From NCBI GenBank assembly GCA_965204905.1, contig OZ242042.1, positions 124,001 through 188,000 on the forward strand: 64,000 bases of DNA, in the 5' to 3' direction. This DNA is from Bin87 sp965204905. GTDB taxonomy: Bacteria > Chloroflexota > Dehalococcoidia > Lucifugimonadales > UBA3495. Position 1 is the stretch's first letter, and the number at the start of each line of letters is the position of its first letter. The notes under the pieces were generated by a model, which made no database searches, was not told where the DNA came from, and worked only from the letters and a program-made list of their open reading frames with translations. The position numbers and the translations under genes were made by a program. Below are positions 1 to 8,953 of this stretch, piece by piece.

Positions 1-1240
1 CGCGGTTGATCAGCGACAGTTCGCGCCCGTGCTGCGTATGTCCGTACCGATTGTGCAGGTTGTGAACGTAGTGGCCGGGATAGACCTCGTGGATGCTGAT
101 GACCTTGAGGGTGTGGTAGTTGAAGTTACTTAGCCATTCCTCCTGCTGGCGCGGCGTCCAGTCCGGTTCCACCGGCGTTACATAGTAGAAGGCTTCGGTG
201 GCGACCTGCTCCAATCCGCCGGGGGAGTCCATGGCGGCGAAGGCGTAGCGCATGTAGGACGGCGTTTCGGTTACCTGGCAGCGTTCCTCGGAGGGCAGCC
301 CGATGATGTCGTGGTCGATCAGGGCCTGGCGGATGTCCTCCAGCATATCCCGTGTTTCCGGTATCAGGCTCTCGGCGGTGGGATGGCTGGCGCTGACCAT
401 CGCCACGGCCTCGCGCACGGATTTGCCCGGAGCGACTAGCGCCGCCGCTTCGTCCAGCCGGCGCAGGTTCTGCTCCAGGTTGGCCTGCCCGATGGAGAGC
501 ACGTCGGACAGCGGCGTGTCCACCGCCTCGCCCACCGATAGCATCCGGTGGTACAGCCGGGAGCCGATGGCGAACTCCGGGCGGATGCTGCGGGCTTGGA
601 TGCGGTCGGCGAACTCGGTTACGGCGGCGGACGCAGTTTTGCGGGCGGCGTTGAACTCGGCGGCCACGTCGGGCGCAATGGCGGCGCATTGCTCGGCAGC
701 ATCAGACAGCCCGGTCTCGTAAAAAGATGCCATGCCTCGGTAGGCGCGCACGGCCATATCACGCACGGGTTCGCCCAACTCCGGCTCGGTAAGGGCATCC
801 AGGGTCGCCAGGAAGTCGGGAACCTGGCGCAGCGCGGAGGCGGCGGAGCGCAGGCGGTCGGGCAGCGGCGCGTAATCTCGCTGCACGTAGCTGCCCACGC
901 CGATGTAGCCCACCTGTCGCTGGGGGTTGGTTTCCAGCGTCCGCATCTCCTCCAGGTTGAACAGCTCGCGGCGCAGGAACAGCTCCAGCAGGCTGCGGTT
1001 GAGTCGGTCCATGCGGGCTTCAGGGTCGGCGGCACCATTGGACGCCGGATCAGACGGCAGGGCCGACAGTTGCGCGAGGGTCTGGTGCAGTTCCTCGACG
1101 CGGCGACGGATGTGGCCGGCGGAGAAGTCGGGCAGGCGTCCATCGTACTCGTGCAATCCAATGCGGCTGCCGGCGGTGGGCAGGAAATCCCAGTGTTCGC
1201 GGATGGCGCGTTCGGTGAGGGCCTCGACGGCTTGGTTCAT
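1..1240 (-). CDS. DUF885 family metallopeptidase-like protein (3' end outside window)
   Basis: Translation from the ATG at 1240 gives an uninterrupted frame of 413 codons to the window edge, starting MNQAVEALTE. Near residues 390-397 it carries HEVYPGHY, the HExYPGH signature of the DUF885 family, whose members are thought to be zinc-dependent peptidases because of the HE...H pattern. No signal peptide is visible, so it is probably cytoplasmic. It starts 5 bp after the stop of the Uma2 gene and should be co-transcribed with it. The substrate is unknown. Family members are usually 550-600 aa, so about 150 residues are missing here. Relics of a second copy of its 5' part lie at 2.1 and 2.7 kb. 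Confidence 0.88.
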   Translation of the reverse strand, partial: MNQAVEALTERAIREHWDFLPTAGSRIGLHEYDGRLPDFSAGHIRRRVEELHQTLAQLSALPSDPASNGAADPEARMDRLNRSLLELFLRRELFNLEEMRTLETNPQRQVGYIGVGSYVQRDYAPLPDRLRSAASALRQVPDFLATLDALTEPELGEPVRDMAVRAYRGMASFYETGLSDAAEQCAAIAPDVAAEFNAARKTASAAVTEFADRIQARSIRPEFAIGSRLYHRMLSVGEAVDTPLSDVLSIGQANLEQNLRRLDEAAALVAPGKSVREAVAMVSASHPTAESLIPETRDMLEDIRQALIDHDIIGLPSEERCQVTETPSYMRYAFAAMDSPGGLEQVATEAFYYVTPVEPDWTPRQQEEWLSNFNYHTLKVISIHEVYPGHYVHNLHNRYGHTQHGRELSLINR

Positions 1241-1245
1241 GACAA

Positions 1246-1983
1246 TTACCCTTCTTGCCGGTTTTCCAGTTGCGCTTCCAGTTGACGGATGCGGGCTTCG
1301 GCGGCAATGCGCGCCGCCCGCTCGACATCCCGTTCCTGTGCCAGTTCCTGCTGTTCCCGCAACAGCTCTTGGTGGTTGGGCAGAAACTGCCCGGTCGCTG
1401 GGTTCATAAACCGGAACCATCCCAACCGGCCGTGCAGTTCCAACCCCAGCAGCGGGCTGAATCCCCGGCACTCACCACGCTCCGCGTCCACCGTAACCGC
1501 GATGGGCGTGTACTGACCGTCCACCAGACGATAACCCTGCAACAGCGGCGTGAACAGTCCGCCTTCTGGGTCGTAACGCCAGTATTCCTGCACGCCCCAG
1601 CTTTCGTACAGTCGGTACTTGAACCCGCCATCATTCCGGTAGGTGCTGCTGGACGCTATCTCCATGGCAAAGCTTGGGACTTCATGCTCCAGCCACAAAA
1701 AGTAGGAACGGCGCAACGCGCTGCCCACGTTGGGAATAATGTACACGTCCGGGGCCACACTGACCCGGGGATTGCCCGGCTCATAGTAGATGAACATATG
1801 GCTTGCGACCAGGGTCGTGGGGTCATCCAGCCAAGTTTCCAGCGCGCCCTGCATATAGGCTTGAGGGACAAAGTGAAACATTGACTTTGGCGGCAGCACG
1901 TCGGGCGCGTAAGGGTAATCAATACCGTCATCCGGCTCCGGCGGGCGGGCGAGTGGGGATTTAGCGGTTGCGGGAGTAGTCAT
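1246..1983 (-). CDS. Uma2 family (DUF820) putative PD-(D/E)XK endonuclease
   Basis: 245 aa beginning MTTPATAKS. I chose this ATG because a GGAGCGGA ribosome-binding site precedes it; an upstream in-frame start would add 19 low-complexity residues. The core has the Uma2 layout: a conserved APDVYII segment (about residue 98), then FAMEIAS followed by YRNDGGFKYRLYESWGVQEYW, matching the family's D...E-x-S plus K..Y...G..EYW pattern. The last 45 residues are charged and heptad-like (ELAQERDVERAARIAAEAR), a predicted coiled coil. Uma2 proteins have a restriction-endonuclease-like fold but no established role. It lies first in a two-gene unit with the DUF885 gene. Three more Uma2 genes occur in this window. 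Confidence 0.88.
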   Translation of the reverse strand: MTTPATAKSPLARPPEPDDGIDYPYAPDVLPPKSMFHFVPQAYMQGALETWLDDPTTLVASHMFIYYEPGNPRVSVAPDVYIIPNVGSALRRSYFLWLEHEVPSFAMEIASSSTYRNDGGFKYRLYESWGVQEYWRYDPEGGLFTPLLQGYRLVDGQYTPIAVTVDAERGECRGFSPLLGLELHGRLGWFRFMNPATGQFLPNHQELLREQQELAQERDVERAARIAAEARIRQLEAQLENRQEG

Positions 1984-2048
1984 CAGTCCGCTCCGGGCGC
2001 AAGAGTCGGCGCGGCTGGGGGATTCCGCGGCGCCAGGCAACGGCGCTC

Positions 2049-2054
2049 ATTATA
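2049..2054 (-). promoter_or_regulatory. Possible -10 element for the Uma2-DUF885 unit
   Basis: The minus strand reads TATAAT here, 66 bp before the Uma2 start codon. No convincing -35 box is seen 16-18 bp upstream, so this is a weak call. Confidence 0.35.
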
Positions 2055-2110
2055 CGCTATGCCGCGGGGATGCAGGGATTGCGTCGGTGGCATGGCAGTT
2101 TCTCAACGCG

Positions 2111-2136
2111 GCAGCGGAGAAGTCGGGCAGCCGCCC
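2111..2136 (-). pseudogene. Relic of DUF885 5' region (fragment 1)
   Basis: GCGGAGAAGTCGGGCAGCCG at 2113-2132 differs at one base from the stretch near 1118-1137 inside the intact DUF885 gene. Read with fragment 2 at 2.7 kb, it looks like what remains of a second DUF885 copy split by the DUF2283-like gene. Confidence 0.5.
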
Positions 2137-2154
2137 CTTGAGCAATGCCAGGGT

Positions 2155-2520
2155 TCAGGTTAGCGATGCTTCCGTCGCCTCATTCCAGACGGGAATGTAC
2201 CGCTTGACGATTTCGGCGTCTGCCGGGAAAGTCAGCCAATTCGAGCTTGGTTGAACCAAACAGTCGAATTCCGCCGCTGCCTGGTGGCCGTTGATCGCGC
2301 CTTCCGCGACGGGGATGTTCAACCGGAGCGGTTCGCGGGCCAGAATACGGGACGAGTAGAACAGTATCATCACGCTTTCCACTTCGTCTGTATCAGGATG
2401 GCGCCGGGCGATTACACCGTCCTCAATGTCGTCTTCATCCTGCCCAGGATAAGGCGGGCATTTCTCGATGTACATGATGTTGCCGGCCACATCGTGCTCG
2501 AATCTCAACGTCGTTGCCAT
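2155..2520 (-). CDS. DUF2283-like small protein
   Basis: 121 aa starting MATTLRFEHD at an ATG preceded by GAGAGGAG, a good ribosome-binding site. The DVAGNIMYIEK start, followed by an acidic stretch and PDTDEVESVMILFYSSR, resembles the DUF2283 layout of two short strand blocks, but only the first block is a clear match. The function of the family is unknown; many members lie near toxin-antitoxin or other accessory loci. The gene sits between two fragments of a decayed DUF885 copy, which suggests it arrived by insertion. Confidence 0.6.
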   Translation of the reverse strand: MATTLRFEHDVAGNIMYIEKCPPYPGQDEDDIEDGVIARRHPDTDEVESVMILFYSSRILAREPLRLNIPVAEGAINGHQAAAEFDCLVQPSSNWLTFPADAEIVKRYIPVWNEATEASLT

Positions 2521-2673
2521 ATGGTTTCTCCTCTCTGCAACCTCCGGGTAACGAACGCAGTGATTATCCAATTACGGCCCGGATGATTAACCACCGCCAC
2601 CATCGTGTACTTGTCTAAGTCGTAGAACCAGCGGTAGAACAAAATGGTGTCATCATCGGCCGTTTTGCGCAAG

Positions 2674-2780
2674 ATTCTGGCAGCCGCCCGTCGTTCTCAT
2701 ACCGAAGGATGCGGCTGCCGGTGGGGGCAGAAATTCTCAATGTTCGCGGATGGCGTGTTCGTTCAAGGTTTGGACGGCCG
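2674..2780 (-). pseudogene. Relic of DUF885 5' region (fragment 2)
   Basis: About 105 bp align with 1130-1232 of the intact gene, with scattered substitutions and small indels, including GCGGCTGCCGG and TGTTCGCGGATGGCG. No reading frame of useful length survives. It is best explained as the amino-terminal end of a duplicated DUF885 gene. Confidence 0.6.
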
Positions 2781-2813
2781 GGCTACCCTGAGCATGGAGT
2801 CGTAGACGCGCTG

Positions 2814-3128
2814 TTACGCCACCAACTCGCTGATCAAAAACTTGGGTTCGATATCGGTGAAGTTCTTGACGTCGCCCACCAACTCGCGCCCGTGGGTCTT
2901 GAAGCCTTCGTGGACGCCGTCAACGTCGTTGAAGAGGAGGTAGCCGACGGCGACGTACATCGGCGGCGCGTTGGGGTCGGTGTCGGAGATGCCCTTTTCC
3001 ACGTTGTAGTAGCGCATACCGAAGGGAGTCAAACGCTCCTGCACCAGGGGCATGTGGGTGTTGACGTAGTAGTCCATGTTGAAGGACTTGCCTTCCTCGT
3101 TGCCGTAGAAAACGGTTACCTTGATCAT
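2814..3128 (-). CDS. EthD domain-containing protein
   Basis: 104 aa. The start MIKVTVFYGN, followed by FNMDYYVNTHMPLVQERL, is the EthD/dimeric alpha-beta barrel signature, where the Y.. .HMPL motif is diagnostic. EthD proteins are small cytoplasmic dimers first found with cytochrome P450 systems; most have no known reaction. It follows the SDR gene by 63 bp with a palindromic repeat between, and the two probably form one transcript, suggesting a joint role in small-molecule catabolism. AGGAGACTC upstream of the ATG is the ribosome-binding site. Confidence 0.85.
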   Translation of the reverse strand: MIKVTVFYGNEEGKSFNMDYYVNTHMPLVQERLTPFGMRYYNVEKGISDTDPNAPPMYVAVGYLLFNDVDGVHEGFKTHGRELVGDVKNFTDIEPKFLISELVA

Positions 3129-3153
3129 CTTGCGAGTCTCCTCTGTGGGATTT

Positions 3154-3180
3154 CTGGATTCCCGCCGGCGCGGGAATGAC
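3154..3180. repeat. Palindromic repeat, family C (GGATTCCCGC..GCGGGAATGAC)
   Basis: CTGGATTCCCGCCGGCGCGGGAATGAC-type dyad between the SDR and EthD genes. Other copies are at 9061, 10441, 13936, 20513, 26104 and 59497. Confidence 0.85.
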
Positions 3181-3191
3181 GGGATTGGCGA

Positions 3192-3995
3192 TTAGTGATA
3201 GACGTTGAGGCCGGCGCCCCCGCCGGCCGCGATGGTCTCGCCGCTGATGGCGATGCTGCGGGGCGAGGCGAAGAAGGCCACTACCCACGCCAGTTCCTCG
3301 GCATCTACGATGCGGCGCGTGGAGTTGCCGGCGGCGACGCGGCGCTCGATCTCTTCGACGGTGGTGCCTTCCCGCTCGGCCTGTTCGGCGTACATCGGGC
3401 CGCTGCGCTCGGTGCGGGTGGTGCCGGGATGCACCAGGTTGACGCAGACGCCGGACTCGCCCAACTCCTCGGCCAGGTACTTAGTGAGGTTGGACAGGCC
3501 GGAGTTGCGCACGCCGGCGCTGACGTTGCTGGCGCCCCGGCGGGCGGACAGCCCGCCGACGTTAACGATGCGGCCCCAGCCCTGCTGCTGCATGTAGGGC
3601 GCGACGGCGCGGGCGCAGCGCAGGTAGCCCATGACCTTGGTGTCCAGGTCCAGCATCACGTCTTCGTCGCGGATTTCGTCCAGCGAGCCGCGCGCCAGGC
3701 CGCCGGGCGCGGCGGCGTTGTTCACCAGGATGTCGATGAGTCCGCCGAGAGCATCGGCGGCGGCGGCAACCATGGCATTGACCTGCTCAGTGCTGGTCAT
3801 GTCGCACACGATGGGTGTGACGGAGCCTCCGGTGTCGGCGGCCACTTCTTCAGCGGCGGTGGAAAGAGTGTCGGAGTAGCGTCCGGTGATAACAACGCGG
3901 CATCCATCGGACGCCAGGACGCGAGCGACCGCCTTGCCGATGCCCCGGCTGCCGCCGGTTACGATGGCCGATTTCCCGTTGAGTTCCAGATCCAT
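3192..3995 (-). CDS. SDR family protein with non-canonical catalytic residues
   Basis: 267 aa. Residues 14-20 give the TGGSRGIG dinucleotide-binding turn and NNAA at 92-95 is the second SDR signature, so the Rossmann fold and NAD(P) binding look intact. The active site does not: the strand that normally ends in the catalytic Ser reads VNVGGLS, and the YxxxK position reads AGVRN (residues 160-164), so Tyr and Lys are Ala and Asn. Several SDR subfamilies have an R-N pair here and their chemistry is unclear. It is first of a probable pair with the EthD gene. The call of SDR fold is firm; oxidoreductase activity is not. Confidence 0.88.
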   Translation of the reverse strand: MDLELNGKSAIVTGGSRGIGKAVARVLASDGCRVVITGRYSDTLSTAAEEVAADTGGSVTPIVCDMTSTEQVNAMVAAAADALGGLIDILVNNAAAPGGLARGSLDEIRDEDVMLDLDTKVMGYLRCARAVAPYMQQQGWGRIVNVGGLSARRGASNVSAGVRNSGLSNLTKYLAEELGESGVCVNLVHPGTTRTERSGPMYAEQAEREGTTVEEIERRVAAGNSTRRIVDAEELAWVVAFFASPRSIAISGETIAAGGGAGLNVYH

Positions 3996-4047
3996 GCGTC
4001 AAGGGCCTCCCGATTAACGTGGCGGCATTGTACACCACCGCAAATAT

Positions 4048-4076
4048 GTAGGGGCAGGTTTCAAACCTGCCCCTAC
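4048..4076. repeat. Palindromic repeat, family A (GGGGCAGGTTTCAAACCTGCCCC)
   Basis: Two 14-base arms around a single central base, an almost perfect hairpin. It lies between rplL and the SDR gene and could act as a terminator or transcript stabiliser for the ribosomal operon, although no T run follows. Relatives at 20478 and 55237. Confidence 0.85.
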
Positions 4077-4107
4077 GGTACGGACGACGATGGTGATCTG
4101 GGTCGAA

Positions 4108-4500
4108 CTACGCAACCTGAACGGTGGCGCCGGCTTCTTCCAGCTTGCCCTTGATGGTGTCGGCCTCTTCCTTGTTGACGCCTTCCTTCACCCGGGTGGG
4201 CGCGGACTCAACGAGCTCCTTGGCTTCGCGGAGGCCCAGGTCGGTGACTTCGCGGACGGCCTTGATGACGTTGATCTTGTTGGCGCCGAAGTCCGCCAAA
4301 GTGACGTTGAACTCGGTCTGATCGTCAGCGGCGGCGGACGGAGCGTCGTCGGTCACGACACCGGCGGCCGGCGCGGCGGCTACCGCCACGGGAGCGGCGG
4401 CGGAAACGCCGAATTCTTCCTCAATGGCCTTGACCAGATCGGCCAGGTCCATAACGCTCATGTTCTTGATGGCGTCCAATACTTCCTGATTTACTGCCAT
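4108..4500 (-). CDS. rplL: 50S ribosomal protein L7/L12
   Basis: 130 aa from MAVNQEVLDA, preceded by CAGGAGG at the right distance. It shows the N-terminal dimerisation helices (LADLVKAIEEEFGV), an Ala-rich hinge (about residues 38-60) and the C-terminal domain with KINVIKAVREVTDLGLREAKELVE, which binds translation GTPases. Normal family length. L7/L12 dimers bind the L10 stalk base, encoded directly upstream by rplJ. It is the last gene of the tuf-to-rplL operon; a 39-bp repeat lies between it and rplJ. Confidence 0.98.
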   Translation of the reverse strand: MAVNQEVLDAIKNMSVMDLADLVKAIEEEFGVSAAAPVAVAAAPAAGVVTDDAPSAAADDQTEFNVTLADFGANKINVIKAVREVTDLGLREAKELVESAPTRVKEGVNKEEADTIKGKLEEAGATVQVA

Positions 4501-4530
4501 GATTGTTTGCCTCCTGATTGTTTGCTGATA

Positions 4531-4569
4531 CTCCCTCTCCCTCAATGGGAGAGGGCTGGGGTGAGGGTG
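4531..4569. repeat. Repeat, family E (CCCTCTCC..GGGAGAGGGCTGGGGTGAGGGTG)
   Basis: Short hairpin plus GGGGTGAGGGTG tail in the rplJ-rplL spacer. Near copies occur at 6545 (rplK-nusG spacer) and 43418. Confidence 0.8.
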
Positions 4570-4583
4570 TACGGTTACCGTTC

Positions 4584-5120
4584 CTATTCGGCGGCCTCGG
4601 CGGGTTGTAACTGGTCGATGCGGGCCTGTAGCGCGTAGGCCAGGCCGCTGATGGTCGCGTTGAGTACGCCGGCCAGCGCGTACAGCGGGGCCTGCATGTT
4701 GCCCAACAGTTGGGCGACCAGCACGGGCTGCGGCGGCAGCGACGCCAGCCGCCGCACCTCTTCGGTGGGCATGGCCGGCCCGCCGCTGACCACTGCGCCG
4801 TGGATCTGCAACGTGCCGTCGGCGTTGGCGGCGTCCGAGACCGTCTTGGCGATGGCGGCGGCGTCATCGTAGCCGAGGGCGATGGCCGTTTGACCGGTTA
4901 GAACGTCTTTCAGCTGAGGCACGTCGGCGCCGTCGGCGGCCAGGCTCAGCAGGCTGTTTTTGACGACGATAAACTCGACGCCGCCTTCATGCATCCGGCG
5001 ACGCAGGTTCACCATCTGGTTCACGCCGATGCCGGAATAGCCGGTGGAGATGACGATGGAGCAGTTCTCCAGTTTCTCCCGCAGTTCGGCCACCCGGTCA
5101 ACTTTTGCCTGGGTTGGCAA
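4584..5120 (-). CDS. rplJ: 50S ribosomal protein L10
   Basis: 178 aa, standard for L10. The start is TTG (TTG CCA ACC CAG) with GAGGAGG just upstream; no ATG fits better. MPTQAKVDRVAELREKLE and GVEFIVVKNSLL are typical of the L10 N-terminal rRNA-binding domain, and the C-terminal helix near 130-165 binds L7/L12 dimers. The gene is preceded by a 250-bp leader with an intrinsic-terminator hairpin, consistent with the autogenous control known for rplJ-rplL. Confidence 0.97.
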   Translation of the reverse strand: MPTQAKVDRVAELREKLENCSIVISTGYSGIGVNQMVNLRRRMHEGGVEFIVVKNSLLSLAADGADVPQLKDVLTGQTAIALGYDDAAAIAKTVSDAANADGTLQIHGAVVSGGPAMPTEEVRRLASLPPQPVLVAQLLGNMQAPLYALAGVLNATISGLAYALQARIDQLQPAEAAE

Positions 5121-5371
5121 TGTTTTCCTCCTCGTATCTGGATTTCAGTCGGGGAATTTGCCGGGGGAACCAAGCAAAAACCCCGCGCTTTTGAGACATA
5201 GACGCGGGGCGCGCGTCCCCATGGGGACGTATCACGTAACCTGTCGCTTCGGCGGGCGGCAACAACGTGCCATTACCCCACAATCGGGACCCGCTGTCTC
5301 AAGCGTTAACTGCTGTATTCGGATTTGGATTAGCCTATCACCTGGGTTCCGGGAACGCAAGGCGCGGCTGG
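5121..5371 (-). promoter_or_regulatory. rplJ leader region (probable L10 leader)
   Basis: 251 bp without coding potential between rplA and rplJ. It contains GCCGAAGCGACAGG, reminiscent of the conserved L10-binding leader, followed by a terminator hairpin. In many bacteria L10-L7/L12 binds this leader to repress rplJL. The assignment rests on position and architecture, not on a covariance-model match. Confidence 0.5.
5176..5210 (-). terminator. Intrinsic terminator/attenuator before rplJ
   Basis: On the minus strand a CCCCGCG...CGCGGGG stem with a 15-nt loop is followed directly by TTTTT. It lies 56 bp before the rplJ start, so it is more likely an attenuator than an operon end. Confidence 0.7.
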
Positions 5372-6085
5372 CTATTCTGGTCTCAACGCCGACAGCGTCC
5401 CCACGTCCACCGAGATGCCGGGGCCCATGGACGAGGTGATGTAGGCGGACTTGATGAATGCGCCCTTTACCGCGTCGGGGCGTTCGCGCATCACTGAGTC
5501 CATGAACACGGTCAGGTTGTCCATCAGCGAGTCCGTCTCAAACGAGGACTTGCCGAACTGCCCGTGGATGATGGCGGTGCGGTCGGTGCGGAACTCCAGA
5601 CGGCCGGCCTTGGATTCCTGGATCACGCGAGGCAGGTCGCGGGCGGGAACCAGCGTCCCGGTGCGCGGGTTCGGCATCAGGCCGCGGCGGCCCAGGATGC
5701 GACCCAGGCGCCCGATCTTGGACATGACCTCGGGTATCGCCAGCCCGACGTCAAACTCCAGCCAGCCGCCCTCGATCTGGGCGATGAGATCATCGTCGCC
5801 CACGTAGTCCGCGCCGGCCTGCCGGGCGATGTCCACGGCTTCGCCATTGGCGAACACCAGGACGCGCGTTTCCTTGCCCAGGCCGTGGGGCAGCACGGTC
5901 ACGCCGCGCACCTGCTGTTCGGCGTGGCGCACGTCAGCATTGGTGCGCAGATGCACCTCCATGGTCTCGTCGAACTTGGCGGTGGAAAGCTCCTTCACCA
6001 GGTCGATGGCCTCGCGGGGCTGATATACGGCGTCTTCAGGCACTCGCTCGGAGACGCTGTTGTAACGGCGGCTGTGCTTGGGCAT
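5372..6085 (-). CDS. rplA: 50S ribosomal protein L1
   Basis: 237 aa, normal L1 length. It begins MPKHSRRYNS and contains the L1 hallmarks KFDETMEVHLRTN, LPHGLGKETRVLVFA and GRILGRRGLMPNPRTGT (residues about 133-149). L1 forms the mobile L1 stalk that escorts deacylated tRNA from the E site and can repress its own operon. It follows rplK by 12 bp. Confidence 0.98.
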   Translation of the reverse strand: MPKHSRRYNSVSERVPEDAVYQPREAIDLVKELSTAKFDETMEVHLRTNADVRHAEQQVRGVTVLPHGLGKETRVLVFANGEAVDIARQAGADYVGDDDLIAQIEGGWLEFDVGLAIPEVMSKIGRLGRILGRRGLMPNPRTGTLVPARDLPRVIQESKAGRLEFRTDRTAIIHGQFGKSSFETDSLMDNLTVFMDSVMRERPDAVKGAFIKSAYITSSMGPGISVDVGTLSALRPE

Positions 6086-6097
6086 TTTGCTGTTCTC

Positions 6098-6526
6098 CTA
6101 GTCGTCTTCGATGGTGATGCCCATGCTGCGGGCGGTGCCGGCGATGATGTTCATGGCCTGTTCGACGGAGTTGGCGTTGAGGTCCTTCATCTTTTCTTCC
6201 GCGATGCTGCGGAGCGCGTCGCTGCCGACGCTCACGCCGATGGGCGCCCGGGCGTCTCCCTGCCCCTTCTCGATGCCGGCGGCCCGCCGCAGCAGGTCGG
6301 AAGCGGGAGGCGTGCGGGTTACGAAGGTGAAGGAACGGTCCTGGTACACCGTAAGGTGAACCGGCACGATGGTGCCGGCCTGGCTGCCGGTGCGCTCGTT
6401 GTACTCTTTCACGAAGGCCATGATGTTGACGCCGTGCTGACCCAGGGCCGGGCCGACGGGCGGTGCGGGCGTGGCCTTGCCCGCTTCCAGTTGCAGCTTG
6501 ATGACTGCCATTACTTTCTTAGCCAC
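6098..6526 (-). CDS. rplK: 50S ribosomal protein L11
   Basis: 142 aa. The proline-rich N-terminal domain GKATPAPPVGPALGQHGVNIMAF, where thiostrepton-type drugs and stringent factor act, and the rRNA-binding C-terminal domain are complete. It binds the 23S GTPase-associated centre. It is followed closely by rplA and separated from nusG by a family E repeat. Confidence 0.98.
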   Translation of the reverse strand: MAKKVMAVIKLQLEAGKATPAPPVGPALGQHGVNIMAFVKEYNERTGSQAGTIVPVHLTVYQDRSFTFVTRTPPASDLLRRAAGIEKGQGDARAPIGVSVGSDALRSIAEEKMKDLNANSVEQAMNIIAGTARSMGITIEDD

Positions 6527-6544
6527 TGATGGCCTCCAACTAAC

Positions 6545-6585
6545 TATCTCCTCTCTCTTGATGGGAGAGGGCTAGGGTGAGGGTG
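6545..6585. repeat. Repeat, family E
   Basis: TCTCCTCTCTCTTGATGGGAGAGG plus GTGAGGGTG tail in the nusG-rplK spacer, matching the copy at 4531. Confidence 0.75.
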
Positions 6586-6594
6586 AAAAAGGAA

Positions 6595-7158
6595 CTAGAC
6601 CTTTTCCACCTGCATGAAGTCGAGTTCCACGGGGGTTTCCCGGCCGAACACGGAGATAAGCACCTTGACCTGTCCCCGGTGTTCGTCCACTTCTTCGACC
6701 CGGCCCAGCATGTCGGCGAATGGCCCCTCGGAGATGCGAACCATATCGCCGGCGTTCATGCCGATCACGGCCCGCGGTTCGCCGGACGCAACCCGGTCCA
6801 GGATTTCGTCAACCTCGCGGTCGTCCAGCGGGACGGGGCGGGGGCGGTCGCCGCCTTCTTCTTCAGCGGAAATAAAGCCGGTTACGCCGGTGGTGTTGCG
6901 GACCAGGAACCAGGCCTCGTCGTCCATCACCATCTGCACCAGGATGTAGCCGGGGAATAGCTTGCGGCGCTGAGAACTGCGTTCGCCCTTGTTGCGGATA
7001 ATCTCGTCCTCGGACGGAACCTCCACTCGCGTAATGCGGTCGATCATTCCGAAACTGTGCCGGCGCAAGTCCAGGTTGCGCTTGACCATGTCCTCCTGGC
7101 CGGTATAGGTATGGACGATATACCAGCGGAGATCGGCATAGGGTTGCATGGTGGTCAT
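6595..7158 (-). CDS. nusG: Transcription termination/antitermination protein NusG
   Basis: 187 aa. RWYIVHTYTGQED (residues 11-23) opens the NGN domain, FPGYILVQM (about 68-76) is its core, and a KOW domain follows near residues 130-187 (GDMVRISEGPFADMLGRVEEVD). NusG binds RNA polymerase and couples it to Rho or the ribosome. It is downstream of secE in the usual secE-nusG-rplKA order. The start at 7158 has a second in-frame ATG three codons later, which could be the true start. Confidence 0.97.
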   Translation of the reverse strand: MTTMQPYADLRWYIVHTYTGQEDMVKRNLDLRRHSFGMIDRITRVEVPSEDEIIRNKGERSSQRRKLFPGYILVQMVMDDEAWFLVRNTTGVTGFISAEEEGGDRPRPVPLDDREVDEILDRVASGEPRAVIGMNAGDMVRISEGPFADMLGRVEEVDEHRGQVKVLISVFGRETPVELDFMQVEKV

Positions 7159-7260
7159 AGCGAGCCTGCAATCAGGTTGAGTCGTTTGAAAATACTGATG
7201 CCGCCGGGACGCCTCGGAGAGCCGCCCCGCATCGCTGCAAGGAGTTGCCGGCGTTCCGCG

Positions 7261-7512
7261 CTAGAACAGGGTGGGGTTCAGGATCACCCGGGTGAACAGC
7301 TCGGCGAATACCCGGTCCAGCAACCCGAGGAAGAAGCCCATGGCGATGGCCAGCACCAGCACGATCACGGTGAGCCGCGCCGTTTCCTCCTTGCTGGGCC
7401 ACACCGACTTGCGCAGTTCGGATATAGTCTCCCGCAGGAACCCGATGGGCCCGACCCTCCCCACGGACTGGGGAGAGATCGGGGAAGGTCGTCTGGCTGA
7501 TGCCCTGGCCAC
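7261..7512 (-). CDS. secE: Protein translocase subunit SecE
   Basis: 83 aa, the short single-span form. The amphipathic segment ETISELRKSVWPSKEET, the SecE signature, precedes one membrane helix (LTVIVLVLAIAMGFFLGLLD, about 48-67). SecE clamps SecY in the membrane translocon. It sits 6 bp after rpmG and about 100 bp before nusG. Confidence 0.95.
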   Translation of the reverse strand: MARASARRPSPISPQSVGRVGPIGFLRETISELRKSVWPSKEETARLTVIVLVLAIAMGFFLGLLDRVFAELFTRVILNPTLF

Positions 7513-7518
7513 GGCGTT

Positions 7519-7689
7519 TTACCTCACTTCGCGGTGTACGATGTGGTTGCGGCAACGGCTACAGTACTTGCGCAGTTCCATCCGGCTGGTGTGGCTGCGC
7601 CGGTTCTTGATGGTGGAGTAGTTGCGCTCGCGGCAGTCGGTGCATTGCAGCGTGATGATCTGCCGGGCGTCGGTTGACTTGCGCGCCAT
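7519..7689 (-). CDS. rpmG: 50S ribosomal protein L33
   Basis: 56 aa from MARKSTDARQ. Two CxxC pairs (CTDC near residue 14 and CSRC near 45) mark the zinc-binding form of L33, and NYSTIKNRRSHTSRMELRKYC is the family core. It lies between tuf (4 bp) and secE (6 bp), a common gene order. The GATCCC before the start gives only a weak ribosome-binding site, so translation may be coupled to tuf. Confidence 0.96.
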   Translation of the reverse strand: MARKSTDARQIITLQCTDCRERNYSTIKNRRSHTSRMELRKYCSRCRNHIVHREVR

Positions 7690-7693
7690 GGGA

Positions 7694-8878
<1,185 letters not shown>

Positions 8879-8953
8879 GGTCGGGAGTTACTCCTTGCTC
8901 CTTGATTTGTTTTATTTCTCCCGCGGGAGCCCCCGGCGGGCATTTGACGCTGG

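Noticed and set aside
548..1285. Long plus-strand frame opposite the DUF885 gene
   Set aside because: It is antisense to a frame carrying the HExYPGH motif and has no motif of its own; high GC gives many long shadow frames.
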